This document shows positions 24,409-34,881 of a DNA stretch of 64,000 nt, in pieces. How positions within the stretch are numbered: the first letter of the stretch is position 1; each line of letters opens with the position of its first letter. A program made the position numbers and the translations under genes. The notes beneath the pieces were generated by a model, which saw only the letters and a program-made list of their open reading frames with translations, was not told where the DNA came from and did no database searches. Source of the DNA: Onchidella celtica (lineage: Eukaryota; Mollusca; Gastropoda; Systellommatophora; Onchidiidae). Where the stretch lies: contig OZ007579.1 in the NCBI GenBank assembly GCA_963931925.1, positions 39,407,457 through 39,471,456 of the forward strand. Direction: 5' to 3'.

Positions 24409-24789
24409 GATACCAAAGATATTAGAAACGATATGATGGGACACTCCCTTCTTTGTATCTCTACAAAAGTAGTGCACACAGTTTGCTGGCTGATCGGGGT
24501 CGGGGCCCACGGCGCACAGCACGAAAAGAATGCATGATACAATGATTTTTTTTTTTTTTTAAATAGGCGGAGTTTTTCCCGCAGGAACTGAAATTATAAT
24601 TACAAAATAAGTGACTCCAATTAAGGCCTACAACGATAGCTGAACCGTGAAAAAAATTCAATATTTTCCCTATTTGGCTGTGTAAAATACAGCACTTTTT
24701 CCGCGCATTCGCCGCTAGATGGTGGTGCGAAATCTGTGCATGCTAAAAGCGCAAGCTGTCTCATCTTATTGTGTCTAGTATCTTTGATC
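24409..24789. mobile_element. MITE-C, complete copy
   Basis: Left terminus GATACCAAAGATATTAGAAA continuing to ATGATGGGACA. The right terminus, reverse-complemented, is GATCAAAGATACTAGACACA continuing to AGATGAGACA. The TIR is therefore about 34 bp with a handful of mismatches. The interior carries the family's GC-rich block and CTACAACGATAGCTGAACC. Fragments lie at 8,035, 12,519, 18,920 and 39,950. The target duplication was not resolved. A 69-codon open frame at its right edge has a hydrophobic start but no ATG and is element sequence. Confidence 0.65.
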
Positions 24790-25162
24790 ATACTGAAAGA
24801 CTCATTTTACTTAGATTGGCATGCTGTCTTTTTCCGTAACACTGTCAAATACTTGAGAGTGTCCTTAAATTCCATGCGTTCATCCTATCATTGGATCGTT
24901 GGCCTGTCCGTTCATCAGTCTGTCTACTTTTTACCACGTATCTGATAATGCTCACTGTCGATTCACTTAATGTCCCTACAAATTAAGATAGAGAAGATAA
25001 GAATCACTGTATTATCCCATGAGGGAAATTCTCTTTCATAGAGCGTTTAAGGGCTCATAATTATAATGGTACACACACCTTACGCATTATTATATACATG
25101 TAAATATAAACACTTTAATGATACTTCTATATCTCAACTAATCTAAACGCCATTTTTTTCCA

Positions 25163-25178
25163 TCTTCTATCCCCTCAG
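25163..25178 (+). promoter_or_regulatory. 3' splice site (acceptor) of the lectin/EGF exon
   Basis: A polypyrimidine tract from about 25,151 (TTTTTTTCCATCTTCTATCC) ends in CCCTCAG at 25,178. It stands directly before the coding frame, which has no ATG at its start. The frame makes the intron phase 1, the usual phase for introns next to extracellular modules. The first exon(s), with the start codon, were not located. Confidence 0.75.
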
Positions 25179-26509
25179 TCCTCTTGGCCAGCAGTATCAC
25201 TGCCGTTACAATCAAGGATTTTAGCGAGCTGTGTATCAGAGGCAACACTTACTGGCTGTCGCTGAATCAAACAAATAACACTTTAGCCAAGGAAGCGTGT
25301 TCGGATATTGGCGCAGAGTTGACATTCTTTAGCACTAATGAAGAATATTTCAACGTTTCCAGTTTCTTGGAGATCTATGTGAGAAACTTTAGCCTTAACA
25401 TTGAAGGGATATGGGTCGATTTAATAGCTAATGACACAAACCAAGACGGTATCTATGAGCATTTCTGGCGGGACGAATCCTTTGCCATTGGTGTTTGGAA
25501 TAGCAAGGAGCCTAATAGCGTGTGTAAAAGAGTACACGAAGATGAATGCTGCGCTAGAATCGATTGGTATAATCAGAAGTTCGAGGGGCTGAGAGATAAA
25601 ACGTGTAACATAGACAATTTCAACTTCTTGTGCTCAGCTGTAGCAGGTGCTGGTGGCATCCACCGCGACAATTGTAGTTGTGAGACCGGTTTCCAATCAG
25701 CTGTTGAGACAATCCACTGTCAGGATGTAGACGAGTGTTTGGCAAATCCTTGCCAGCATGTTTGTACTAATGCAAATGGCTCATTTATATGTAGTTGCCA
25801 CCCCGGGTACCGGTTGAAAGGTGACAACAGTACTTGCTCAGATGTGGATGAGTGCTTGGAAACAGGTGCCCAATGTCAGCAACTGTGTGCGAACACTGCA
25901 GGAAGCTACGCCTGTTCATGTAACAGTGGATTCAATCTGTCACAAGATGGTTTTTCCTGCTTGGATATAGATGAATGCGTCACGTCCCAATACAGCTGCC
26001 AACAACTGTGTCAGAACACGGTTGGAAACTACACATGCTGGTGTGTCGAGGGCTACACTTTAGCTGCTGACGGGGTATCGTGTGATGATGTGGACGAATG
26101 TGTTCTTGGACCCACCACGTGCCAACATTCATGCACCAACACGGAAGGCTCTTATTTCTGTTCATGCACGCCTGGCTTTGTCCTGGGCCAGGATAACTCG
26201 TCCTGTGTGAATATCACTGAACAGAGTTATCCGCTAAACGCAAATTGTGTCTGGCATTGCCTGGATAATCGCTTGAATAGAACAGATCCGGAAGCGGTAA
26301 AAGTCGCAGCTGACCGAATCAAAACGGAACTTATGCTGGAGAAGCAATCGTTGTCCTCGTACAAACGGAGCAAAATCAGTATTCAGGATTCCAGACCTTC
26401 CTTTCAAGCCATCGGTTATTTCGGTATCTCTTTCCTTGTGTTAGTGTTGGGATTCATCATTGTGCCAGACATTATCAGCGCATTTCGATTTGTCACCAAG
26501 ATGAACTAA
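25179..26509 (+). CDS. C-type lectin / calcium-binding EGF transmembrane protein, last coding exon
   Basis: The open frame runs from the splice acceptor to a TAA at 26,507-26,509. It has no ATG at its start, so it is the 3' part of a spliced gene; the first residues (LLASS) look like the end of a signal peptide. Numbering from the TTG at 25,184, a C-type lectin-like domain spans about 17-150. It has an EPN triplet at 109-111, the calcium/mannose-type motif, although the usual WND partner reads CNIDN. Half an EGF module (164-179) is followed by four calcium-binding EGF modules (about 181-218, 220-259, 261-300, 302-341), each opening with DVDEC or DIDEC and with the Asn/Asp hydroxylation pattern. 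A short stalk, one transmembrane helix (about 408-430) and an 11-residue tail complete a type I cell-surface protein. Known relatives of this layout act in glycan recognition, adhesion or immunity; its ligand cannot be read from sequence. Confidence 0.88.
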
Positions 26510-26756
26510 AGTATTGGCTGGTGTTAGGATGGATCCATTCTGCCAGGCGTCATCAGCACACTTCGATTTGTCACTAAGATGAACTAAAGTGTTGGCTTGT
26601 GTTTGCAAGGATCATTGTGCCAGACGTCATCCGGACATTTCGATTTGTCACCAGTATGAACTAAATTATTGGCTTGTGTTTGCATGGATCATTGTGCCAG
26701 ACGTCATCCAGACACTTCGATTTGTCACTAAAATGAACTAAATTATTGGACATTCA
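26450..26756 (+). repeat. Four tandem copies of the gene's 3' coding end and UTR (77-78 bp)
   Basis: The segment coding for the end of the transmembrane helix, the tail, the stop and some UTR (GGATCATTGTGCCAGACGTC, then TTCGATTTGTCAC...ATGAACTAAA) recurs. The ATGAACTAA block falls at 26,501, 26,579, 26,656 and 26,733, so the periods are 78, 77 and 77 bp. Copy 1 is coding; copies 2-4 are downstream of the stop. Copy 2 stays in the gene's frame. Confidence 0.9.
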
Positions 26757-27191
26757 ACAAGGCACCCGTAAAAATCTCCAGTCTGTAGTCTCCATCCCTC
26801 TTTCCAGCAAACTGCGCAGAGACAATGCTTTGCCTACATTAACTTATCTAACATGAATATTTCTGAAATCGGCCTTTTTTTTTTTGCATGTGCTTCGAAT
26901 CCATCTTGAATTACTTAAAATTGTCCTCTCTGCGAAGTGAGAGATGGGGATGCTGATTGAGTGAGTGCGTTTGTGTAGGAATGGATGTGTGATTGTCTGT
27001 ACGGGTGTGTGTGTGTTTGAGTAAAATGTTACGAGCGTATGTGTATGTGAGTGACTGGCTGTATATGTATTTGTGGGACTTGCTGTGCGAGTGTTTGTGT
27101 GTATGCACAGGTATGCGCACAGGGTAATGTGTGTGTGTGTGTCTGTGTGTACGCGCGCGCGCGTGTGTGTGTGTGTGAGGATGTAGGACTT
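26757..27191. other. 3' flank of lectin/EGF gene with GT repeats
   Basis: Imperfect GT/TG tracts at about 26,995-27,180. No canonical AATAAA was noticed before them, so the transcript end is unknown. Confidence 0.5.
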
Positions 27192-27372
27192 AAGCTGGGT
27201 TCTCATGTGTACGGAAACGGAGACGGCTAAAAATCCACCATAAAGTAAAAAGAAGGAGTGTTTCCATGTGTACGGAAACGGCCTGCGGAAACATTCTTTC
27301 TATTTCACTACTTGAGGGCTCTTTGACATTTCTGTTGCCGTTTCCGTTTCCGTATACATGAGAACCCAGCTT
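27192..27372. mobile_element. Foldback MITE-G copy 1
   Basis: Ends AAGCTGGGTTCTCATGTGTA / TACATGAGAACCCAGCTT form a TIR of about 33 bp. The interior repeats GTGTACGGAAACGG. Relatives lie at 31,661-31,860 and, more weakly, at 37,873-38,040 and 41,135-41,220. Confidence 0.7.
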
Positions 27373-27509
27373 TACAGGCGGGGGAAAGGAGAAACTAGGA
27401 CAGTATTAAATTTCAAATCGATGAATTCTCTTTATAAGCAGGGGGGAGAAATATTGTCTTGGTATTTCAGCAAAGTTTTTACCAGGAAGTACCCTCGGAA
27501 GGAAAAGTT

Positions 27510-27536
27510 TGTTTCTCTCTCTCTCTCTTTCTCTCT

Positions 27537-27584
<48 letters not shown>

Positions 27585-28110
27585 TCCCTTTTCTCTGTCT
27601 CTGTCTCTCTCTCTCCGTCTCTGTCTCTGTCTCTTTCCGTCTCTGTCTCTGTCTCTTTCCGTCTCTCTCTCTCTCCGTTCCCTTTTCTCTGTCTCTGTCT
27701 CTCTCTCTCCGTCTCTGTCTCTGTCTCTTTCCGTCTCTCTCTCTCCCTCTTTCCGTCTCTCTCTCTCCCTCTTTCCGACTCTCTCTCTCCCTCTTTCCGT
27801 CTCTCTCTCTCCCTCTTTCCGTCTCTCTCTCTCCCTCTTTCCGTCTCTCTCTCTCTCTTTCCGTCTCTCTCTCCCCCTCTTTCCGTCTCTCTCTCTCCCT
27901 CTTTCCGTCTCTCTCTCTCCCTCTTTCCGTCTCTCTCTCTCCTTCTTTCCGTCTCTCTCTCTCCCTCTTTCCGTCTCTCTCTCTCTCTCTCTCTCTTTCC
28001 GTCTCTCCTTCTCTCTCTCTCTCCGTCTCTCTCTCTCTCTCTCTTTCGGTCTCTCTCTCTCTCTGTCTCCCTCCGTCTCTCTCTCTCACCGTCTCTCTGT
28101 CGCTCTCTCT
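27510..28110. repeat. CT-rich minisatellite
   Basis: (CT)n punctuated by CCG. From about 27,731 to 27,975 a 22-bp unit (CCGTCTCTCTCTCTCCCTCT plus TT) repeats about eleven times. All six frames are largely open only because of composition. Confidence 0.95.
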
Positions 28111-28298
28111 CCCATACACACACCACACACATATGAATTTTAATACCACCTAATAAAACAAGTAGCCACAGTGCAGCGGCATATAGCTAATTAAAATCAA
28201 ACCACCACGGCCGTGATCACGTGTTTCGTCGTCAGTGTATTTCTCTCCCGGCCCAATCGGCTGGTTTGACGTTCTTATTAAAAGTTCAGGTCTCGTTG

Positions 28299-28491
28299 GG
28301 TAGCCCCACAAAGGCCACCGAATTCGGTCACCGAGCCACTAGGCGCTTTAGATGAGAAGAATTGCAATATTTAAACGGACCGAATCTAGGTGGGCTTTAT
28401 ACCCAGTTGTTGAAATTATTTAGTGCAATTCTTCTCACCTAAAGCGCCTAGTGGCTCGGTGACCGAATTCGGTGGCCTTTGTGTGGCTACC
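28299..28491. mobile_element. Foldback MITE with 68-bp near-perfect arms
   Basis: The two 68-bp arms (starting GGTAGCCCCACAAAGGCCAC and ending in a matching complement) differ at only two positions and surround a loop of about 57 bp. The high arm identity suggests recent insertion or strong constraint. I could not define a target duplication. Confidence 0.75.
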
Positions 28492-28619
28492 AATAGGCTA
28501 TCTGTAATCGGAACTGACCTTGTTTTAGTTTAGAATTCTAAGTAAAGGATATGCCAAATACATTTTAATACATTTTCAACTTTGTTTCGGTTTCCGTTTC
28601 CCATCTCTTAACCCCCAGG

Positions 28620-28865
28620 GTGGGGGTTGTTGAGTCACCACTGATGATTTTCGGACGATTCTCCTCCATGGGTCTCTGTCCTCCGTAGCTCACTGTGACT
28701 CAGCGAAGGTCAAGCCTGTCCACTGTTGTCTTCCTATCTCTTCCCCTGTCTACCTCTCTTTCTCCCTCCTGGTACTGTACCCTGCAACATGGTCTTAGCA
28801 AGCCCACTGGATCTTGACACATGTCCGTACCGCTGCAGCTTTGTACCAAGCTCTAATTTGACCCT
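28620..28865 (-). pseudogene. LINE RT C-terminal tail, decayed
   Basis: The minus-strand translation gives KLQRYGHVSRSSGLAKTMLQ followed by GTVPGGRKRGRQGKR, then a stop and EDNSGQA. It is collinear with the fragment at 36,473-37,150 (GHVRRSSGLAKTFLQGTV). At least two in-frame stops break it. It is the short conserved tail behind the RT domain of a non-LTR retrotransposon; the rest is gone. Confidence 0.65.
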
Positions 28866-30024
28866 GCCGCGAGTTTTTTTTTGTTTTGGAAGACTTTAGA
28901 AAGGTTTGAAAAGGGAGGGGGGGGGGTATGAAGGTGAATATTCAAAACAGGATTTTTGTAATTAAGTTCTGGTCAATTTAGGCCATGTCGGTAGCGATTT
29001 AATGCCGTTGTGAGCAATTACTTAACACTAAATCCTAACCCCTTAGCCTGGGCGCATACTAGCTGATTTTCATCGGCCAACGTATTCAATGGTGACGACA
29101 TATCTGTCGGTTTCAATGAGATCTCGCCTCGAGGACCAGCCAGCTGGTTGGATCTCTCTGAAAGTCCGTGTCGTGACGTCACCATCCAGCTATAGTCGGC
29201 CGATCATAATTTTTTTTAAAGGCTGTGTTAAGGGATCGTAGTATAATTACAAATTAATCCAAGTAGAGAAAATACCGAGTTGTGTTCACAGCTTATCTAT
29301 AGGTAGAATGCGCATATCCGCCATCTTTGAGATAAGGACCGACGCATCTCCATGGCGATTATGGTCGGTACTGATTTTGATTCGTTAGCTGATTTGCAGT
29401 GCGAGCACTTCAGGCGTCGCGAACCAACCGGCGGCGAACTGAAAGTAGTTCACTACAGTAAACAATGACACGTGTGTACATGTTTAATGGGAGACGTTTG
29501 GTCAATTCTTTCACTTCCTTTCTCTTGTTTACACAGATGGTAGGGAATCTGACCAGTTTGGATCCGTCCTTTCCACCATGTAATAACAATCAACTACAAT
29601 GCAACCAGCAGGCATTTTAACCGCTTAGACATATCTCAAAGTTATACTTATCAGCTGATCCACCCGCCATCTTGGGTGTCGGAAGAACAAAACAAAAACA
29701 CTCTGTGACATCATGCGCATTCTACCTATAGCTTTCTGTGTAACTGCAATCCCATAACGACAGTCAGTAAAGAAAAACTAAACGTATTCGCTGTAGAAAT
29801 GAAACTCAGTCGCGCCACAGGACGCGAAAGATGTGATTTTTTAACCCTACATTCATGAGGGTCCCACTGATGCTAGCGTCAGGTTTCCTAGACTGCCCCA
29901 GCTGCTGAGATTATCATACAGGAAAACTGACATTGGTTTCTCTGTAGGGAATACCGCATCGTGCATGCCAATTTGCCAAACCTAAAGTTACGTCAGGTCT
30001 CAGATAAGCAGATTTTCTTTTTTT
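28866..30024. other. Non-coding stretch
   Basis: Includes a 10-G run at 28,917-28,926 and an imperfect foldback at about 29,044-29,205 resembling the one at 20,193. No gene. Confidence 0.45.
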
Positions 30025-30230
30025 ATTTACTAGCTGAAGTGCGCGGCCCTGCCCGGGATTTATCTGTTTATTGTGGGTGATTGTAGTAATGGATCTGCCT
30101 CACTTTGACCGCTCCTTTTAGGTTTATTTTGTTGCGGTTGTTTGTTTGTATGTTTTACTTGCTTTCAGATAAATCTTACCGTACTACCTTAGCGCGTTAT
30201 AGCCCTGCGCACCCCTTCAGCATTTCAAGG
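30025..30230. repeat. Dispersed repeat D, copy 2
   Basis: TAGCTGAAGTGCGCGGCCCT followed by GCCCGGGATTTAT and ATGGATCTGCCTCACTTTG parallels 8,345-8,530 in order and spacing. The same GCCCGGGA phrase heads widespread invertebrate repeats, but I cannot name the class. Confidence 0.55.
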
Positions 30231-30602
30231 GAAGTATTATCTGCCCACTGGGCGGTGCGTTTAATAGTGAACACATGGCTGGAAGTGATGACGTCATGGG
30301 CTGGTGGAAAAGAAAGGATGGCGGGGGGGGGGGTGGGGGGAGGTAGGTTGTGGAGGGGGACGGAATTAGCAACAAAAAGCAAACTCAAAAAAAAAAACAC
30401 TTCCCCACCAAGTCTCCAAATCTATAAAAAAATAAAAAATGGCAGGTGCAAAGGAAGGCAGCTGTAAAATTCCATCCAAATCCGAGCTGTGTGAGGGACG
30501 GTAGGTTTTGTTAAAAATCCCATGACTCTTTTTTCTAATTAATAGATTTCTGTCAAAACGAATCTTATAGCGAGAGTTCTTTTTGTTCCAAACTCAAAAT
30601 AA

Positions 30603-30797
30603 GGGGTGAAACAGACCGAGGCGGGTGTTGGCGCCAGACCGGTGGCTTGCCGCCAGTAACATTTGCTTCACACTAGCACAATAAGCGCTGCCCACACAGC
30701 CCACACCATGACCCAGCGTAATACAGCTGGCAGTGATTATTGTGCTGGTGTGAAGCAAAATGTATGGGCAGCGAGCAGCTTTGGTCTGTTTCACCCC
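30603..30797. mobile_element. Foldback MITE-H copy 1
   Basis: Ends GGGGTGAAACAGACC / GGTCTGTTTCACCCC. An inner pair (TTGCTTCACACTAGCACAAT and its complement) shows that nearly the whole 195 bp folds back. It shares GGCGCCA...GGTGGCT phrasing with 39,099-39,282. Confidence 0.65.
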
Positions 30798-31660
30798 TAT
30801 GTTACAGACATCATCTCGACCTGGGCCTGCCTGTGGAGATCTGGAAACTGAAGATTTTCGAGTTTTTTTTGCTATGTTTCTTCACTTTACTGCAAGTAAG
30901 AACTTTCGTTTAAAAGCATTGTGATGCATAAAAAGGATAGGGCATGGGGAACATACAGATAAATGACTGTTTGATGTAGATTGATTACTTTTAGTGAACT
31001 GCAAAATTAGTTCGCATTTAGTAGTGTTTATGAAAAAAAAAATGAAACAGAATGTTGGTGAAATATAATGAAAACTTCTGCTCCAGTAACGACGTGGAGT
31101 GACAAACATTTGTGCAAGGTTCGTGTTTTTGTTATTGCTAGTTTTTTTGTTTTTTTGAGGGGGGTGGGGTATCTATTATTATTGTTATCATTATAAATAA
31201 TTATTTAATTATTCATTTATTTGTTGCTGATAAAGCTCTACTATGGAGAAAAGATGATTTTTTTTTTCGTATCAACTGAAATATTTCATGGTTTGAATCA
31301 TTCACAGAAGGAAAGAAAATGCGTCCATTTATCAGAGAATGCATTGTTGTATTATCTTGTCTAAAGATATTCAGGGTAGTATCCATACTGAGCCATGTTC
31401 TCTAGATTACTACCAGTGGGCTTCTACAAATTCACTCCAGAAAGAAAAAAAAAAACACGTTTTTAGGGCACAGCTGAATGTTAAATACAACTCATTATTT
31501 TCTCTATTTGGGTTTGTAATCAGACTACAGCCCCCCCCCCCCCCCCAACTAACAGGACAAAAAAAGTACGGAAAATCTTGGCAGTGTCAGCAACACTTGG
31601 AAGAAAGTTAAAACGGAGCAAAAAACGCAGAGCGGTAAAGCGGAACGGAAACGGAAGCGG
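30798..31660. other. Non-coding stretch
   Basis: AT-rich, with a 16-C run at 31,531-31,546. No gene. Confidence 0.4.
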
Positions 31661-31860
31661 CTTTAAGCAGTGTTTTCATGTGTACAGAAACTGCAAAAAT
31701 ACATCCGGTGGTAAGAAGAAAGAGTGTTTCCTTGTGAACGGAACTGGCTTTTCCCTACACATGAATACATTCTTTCTATTTCACTTGAAGGATATTTCGC
31801 CTCTTTTTTTTTTTTTTTTACCGTGTCGGTTTCCGCAGACATGAAACTACCGCTTAAAGG
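31661..31860. mobile_element. Foldback MITE-G copy 2
   Basis: Ends CTTTAAGCAGTGTTTTCATG / complement of CTTTAAGCGGTAGTTTCATG. The interior shares AAGAAAGAGTGTTTCC and ATTCTTTCTATTTCAC with 27,192-27,372. Confidence 0.6.
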
Positions 31861-32246
31861 TTGTAAGTTGTTCATAGAGATATTGGAGGACCCATGGCTT
31901 GTAATTTTTGGTTTGTTTTGCTTTTCCTTTTCATTTCTAATTCGTTCTGTGATTTATGGCAACGTTTCTCTGGTATTGCTCCCACCGCAAGATTTCACCA
32001 CGTAAATCTTTTCTTTCGTTTTTTTGTGGAGTTATTTTTTTTTTTTTTTGCCACAATTTACTTTGCCAGATTCTGCAAAGAAGTAATGTCTGTTTGGCCA
32101 AGACATCAATTTTTCAGGAAAATATAATATGGAGTTGTGCAAAATTTAGCGACTCTTCTCGTCCATAGGGGAATCTTCATTGCTGGCTCGGGCTGTCTCG
32201 GTGAAATAACGGAAGACATACTGCCGGGTTGGCTTTTTTGTATATA
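31861..32246. other. Non-coding stretch
   Basis: T-rich; open frames here are short and overlap poly-T runs. No gene. Confidence 0.35.
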
Positions 32247-32566
32247 TTGTTGTTAATTGTACGTGAGGTCCCCAAGTTTTTGCGCTAGGGGTACATATTT
32301 TAAAGCCTTGTGTGACTCCAGAGCCTGAGAGCTCCTCCCGACGCCCTCCTAACAACAGCTTGAATTAATTACCCTTTCAGATTTTCTTTTTGTTTTCCTC
32401 CTGTTTTTTTTGTTGTTGTTGTCGTTGAAAGGGTAGAGGGCAGAGTTAGGAATTCGATAAAATTTAGAGTTGATGATGAGGTCGGAGTTGGGGATAGTAC
32501 GTGTACGTATGTACGCGCCCCTTGTGCAAAAACGCTTGGGGACCGTACATACACGCAAGAACAGCC
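32247..32566 (-). mobile_element. MITE-B copy 5
   Basis: In reverse complement it starts GGCTGTTCTTGCGTGTATG, then CCCCAAGCGTTTTTGC. It passes the family landmarks (GAGCTCTCAGGCTCTGGAG and GGCTTTAAAATATGTACC) and ends CAATTAACAACAA. A poly-A/GTT stretch interrupts the interior. Confidence 0.65.
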
Positions 32567-33348
32567 TTTTCTTTTTAACCCTATGATAATCTCCTTTGTT
32601 CACTTTCTGAGCTGGGAGAAAAATTAATAATCTCTGCAGTACTAGACGGTGGAAATAAGTATCAAGACTACCACGTCGTAACCTATGGATCCACTCAGAC
32701 CCAGTTATTAACGGTAGAATACTATATCGTGGGTCTGGGTCTCATTGAACCCACAAGTGCGTTATAGAATTAATACGAAAACTTTTGTTTTCTTTCTCTT
32801 AAGACAAAAAAGACGTAGCTACTACATTCTGACTGAAAGAATCATTCTGTTTGTAGATCAATCACTCCAGTGTTATATAATACTATACACAATATTATGG
32901 ACAAATGCCTTTCTTGGAAATTGTGTCGTGAACTCAATGTCCACCAGTAGTCTGCACTATACCCGCCAGTGTCTGTCTGTGGCTTGGTTATTTAAGTTGA
33001 ATATCTATGTTTCTCGGGGTCTTCAGTCTTTCGCTGATAGCCATCTGTTCTTGATTGTCTCTGTTCTTGATTCTTCCTCGTGATTTATTGGTTCTCATTG
33101 TCCTCGTAGTAGGTCTGTCCTAAAGTAGGTCTGTCCTGTAGTAGGTCTTGCTCGCCTCGTCTTGGTTTGCTGTTCCTTTTCTTATTCTGGCGCAAATGTA
33201 TGGAAAGATTGAGAGATATTGTTTCACCTTGGCAACTTCACAACAGAGACAAAATCAGTCTTGTGTCGGAAATATCTACTGATTAATTGACAATGTCTCC
33301 GTTAAGTCTTGTATGATTTGTACGGGATGAAAATAGAGTTGTAAGTCC

Positions 33349-33352
<4 letters not shown>
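32567..33352. other. Non-coding stretch
   Basis: A 112-codon plus frame at 32,745-33,083 has no recognisable domain. A short AGTAGGTCTGTCCT phrase is tandemly repeated near 33,108-33,150. Confidence 0.35.
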
Positions 33353-33381
<29 letters not shown>

Positions 33382-33766
33382 CAGACAGACAGACAGACAG
33401 TGTTGTTATCGTTTCACTGTAAAGAGCTTTGGGAACACTTTGTGGAGATACTCGCCATAAGAGTGTACTCCATTGGTATTATTATTTATTATTATTATTA
33501 TTAGAGAGAAAGCGAGATGGGGGAGGGAGTGAGAGAGTGAAAGAGAAGTGAAAAGGAAGAGAAAGAAAGAGAGATGGAAAGGAGGACGGAAAGAGAGAGA
33601 GAGAGAAAGAGAGAGAGAGATAGATGGAGAAAGGTGTAGAGGTAGAGAGACAGAGAAAGTGAGATGGAGAGAGAGAAGAAACAGAGAGAGAAATGGAGAA
33701 GATGTAGAGGTAGAGAGAGAGAGAGAGATGGCTGAGGTAGCGAGAGAGATGGAGAAAAATGGAGAG

Positions 33767-33802
<36 letters not shown>

Positions 33803-33905
33803 GGGGAGGTAGAGAGAGAGAGAGACAGAGAGAAAGAGAGATGGAGAAAGAGGGGTGGAGAGAGAGAGAGAGAGAGGTGGAGAGAGAAAGAGAAGGAGTG
33901 GAGAG
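33353..33905. repeat. GA-rich microsatellite block
   Basis: (GA)n at 33,353-33,380, GACA units to 33,400, a (TTA)n tract near 33,480-33,503, then imperfect GA/GGA to 33,905. Long Arg/Glu or Ser/Leu frames are artefacts of composition. Confidence 0.95.
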
Positions 33906-34881
33906 ATATCACCATCTGATACTTTTAATTTTTTTTATTTACATCGGTCAATTATATTTATCACCATACCCGACTTCCTGCTTCCACCACCTAACACACA
34001 CTCACCCGAATCATAATAATATATAGCGCCCACCTGAGAACTGACCAGTTCAATACAGAAAACATCAGGAGGTCACCATAACCTTAAATCTGATTCGCTG
34101 TCTATTATTGAGTCTACGTGTCTGTACGTCCCCCAACCCTGTCGGCCCCGTCCCAATTTCTACCTGTGGGAAAATTCTGATTTAATGAGAATCTATTCTT
34201 AGGCGCATAATTAACGGCTTTTCGTGATCATTTGGTCGATGTAGTGTATAATGTAGAAATTATTTTTAGCCCTTTGACTACTGGCACTGTGAAAGCTACA
34301 TTTTCTCACATCTAGTTTATACTGACATCCATTTATTTCACTTATTTTCAATGGTAAATATGAATCTAAATTAGGACGTTAATCCGTATTTAAAGGCTAA
34401 TCATGGAGAACCAAAACGCGAAAGTGGTGGAGCAGTAAAGAGGTGACAGTAATGCTGTTTCAGTACTGAAAGGGTTGAAAATAACTTTTTCCCAGCCCTA
34501 CGTGCGTATGGGAACTGCAGCCGAATGATAAATTTCAGTAGTATATCACTGGTGATACAAGGGGACTAGAAGGGAAAAAAAACGTTTAAAAAATCACGTT
34601 AATCACACACTACATTTCTACTTCCCATCTCTCTAGTCCTCAAGCCAGATCATTTCATTAGAGAACTCACTTAGCAATATGCGTCAAGATATCTGATGTT
34701 ATTAGCAGGCTTATCTTTACCTCATTAAGGGCCCCAGGGCAGATTGTGTTGTAATGCGCGGAATTTTCTTCCCCGTTTCAAAAACGAAATGTAAATCTGC
34801 ATGCATGGGGCCCCTTTCAGCCTTTGGGGCCACTGGGAAACTGCACAGTGTGCTTACGCGCTAAGTCGGCCCTGTGTGTTA
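33906..34881. other. Non-coding stretch
   Basis: The right part (34,635-34,720) carries a diverged fragment of the tandem unit that follows (CAAGCCAGATCATTTCATTA). Nothing else is recognised. Confidence 0.4.

Noticed and set aside
24736..24945. Hydrophobic-start frame just upstream of the lectin/EGF exon as its signal-peptide exon
   Set aside because: It begins with GTG, not ATG, and its first part is the terminal repeat of MITE-C.
27358..28153. Long open frames (up to 261 codons) in several frames across CT/GA-rich arrays; also at 3834-4354, 33,406-33,919 and 41,227-41,953
   Set aside because: They are translations of dinucleotide repeats (Ser-Leu, Arg-Glu), open on both strands at once because the repeat contains no stop.
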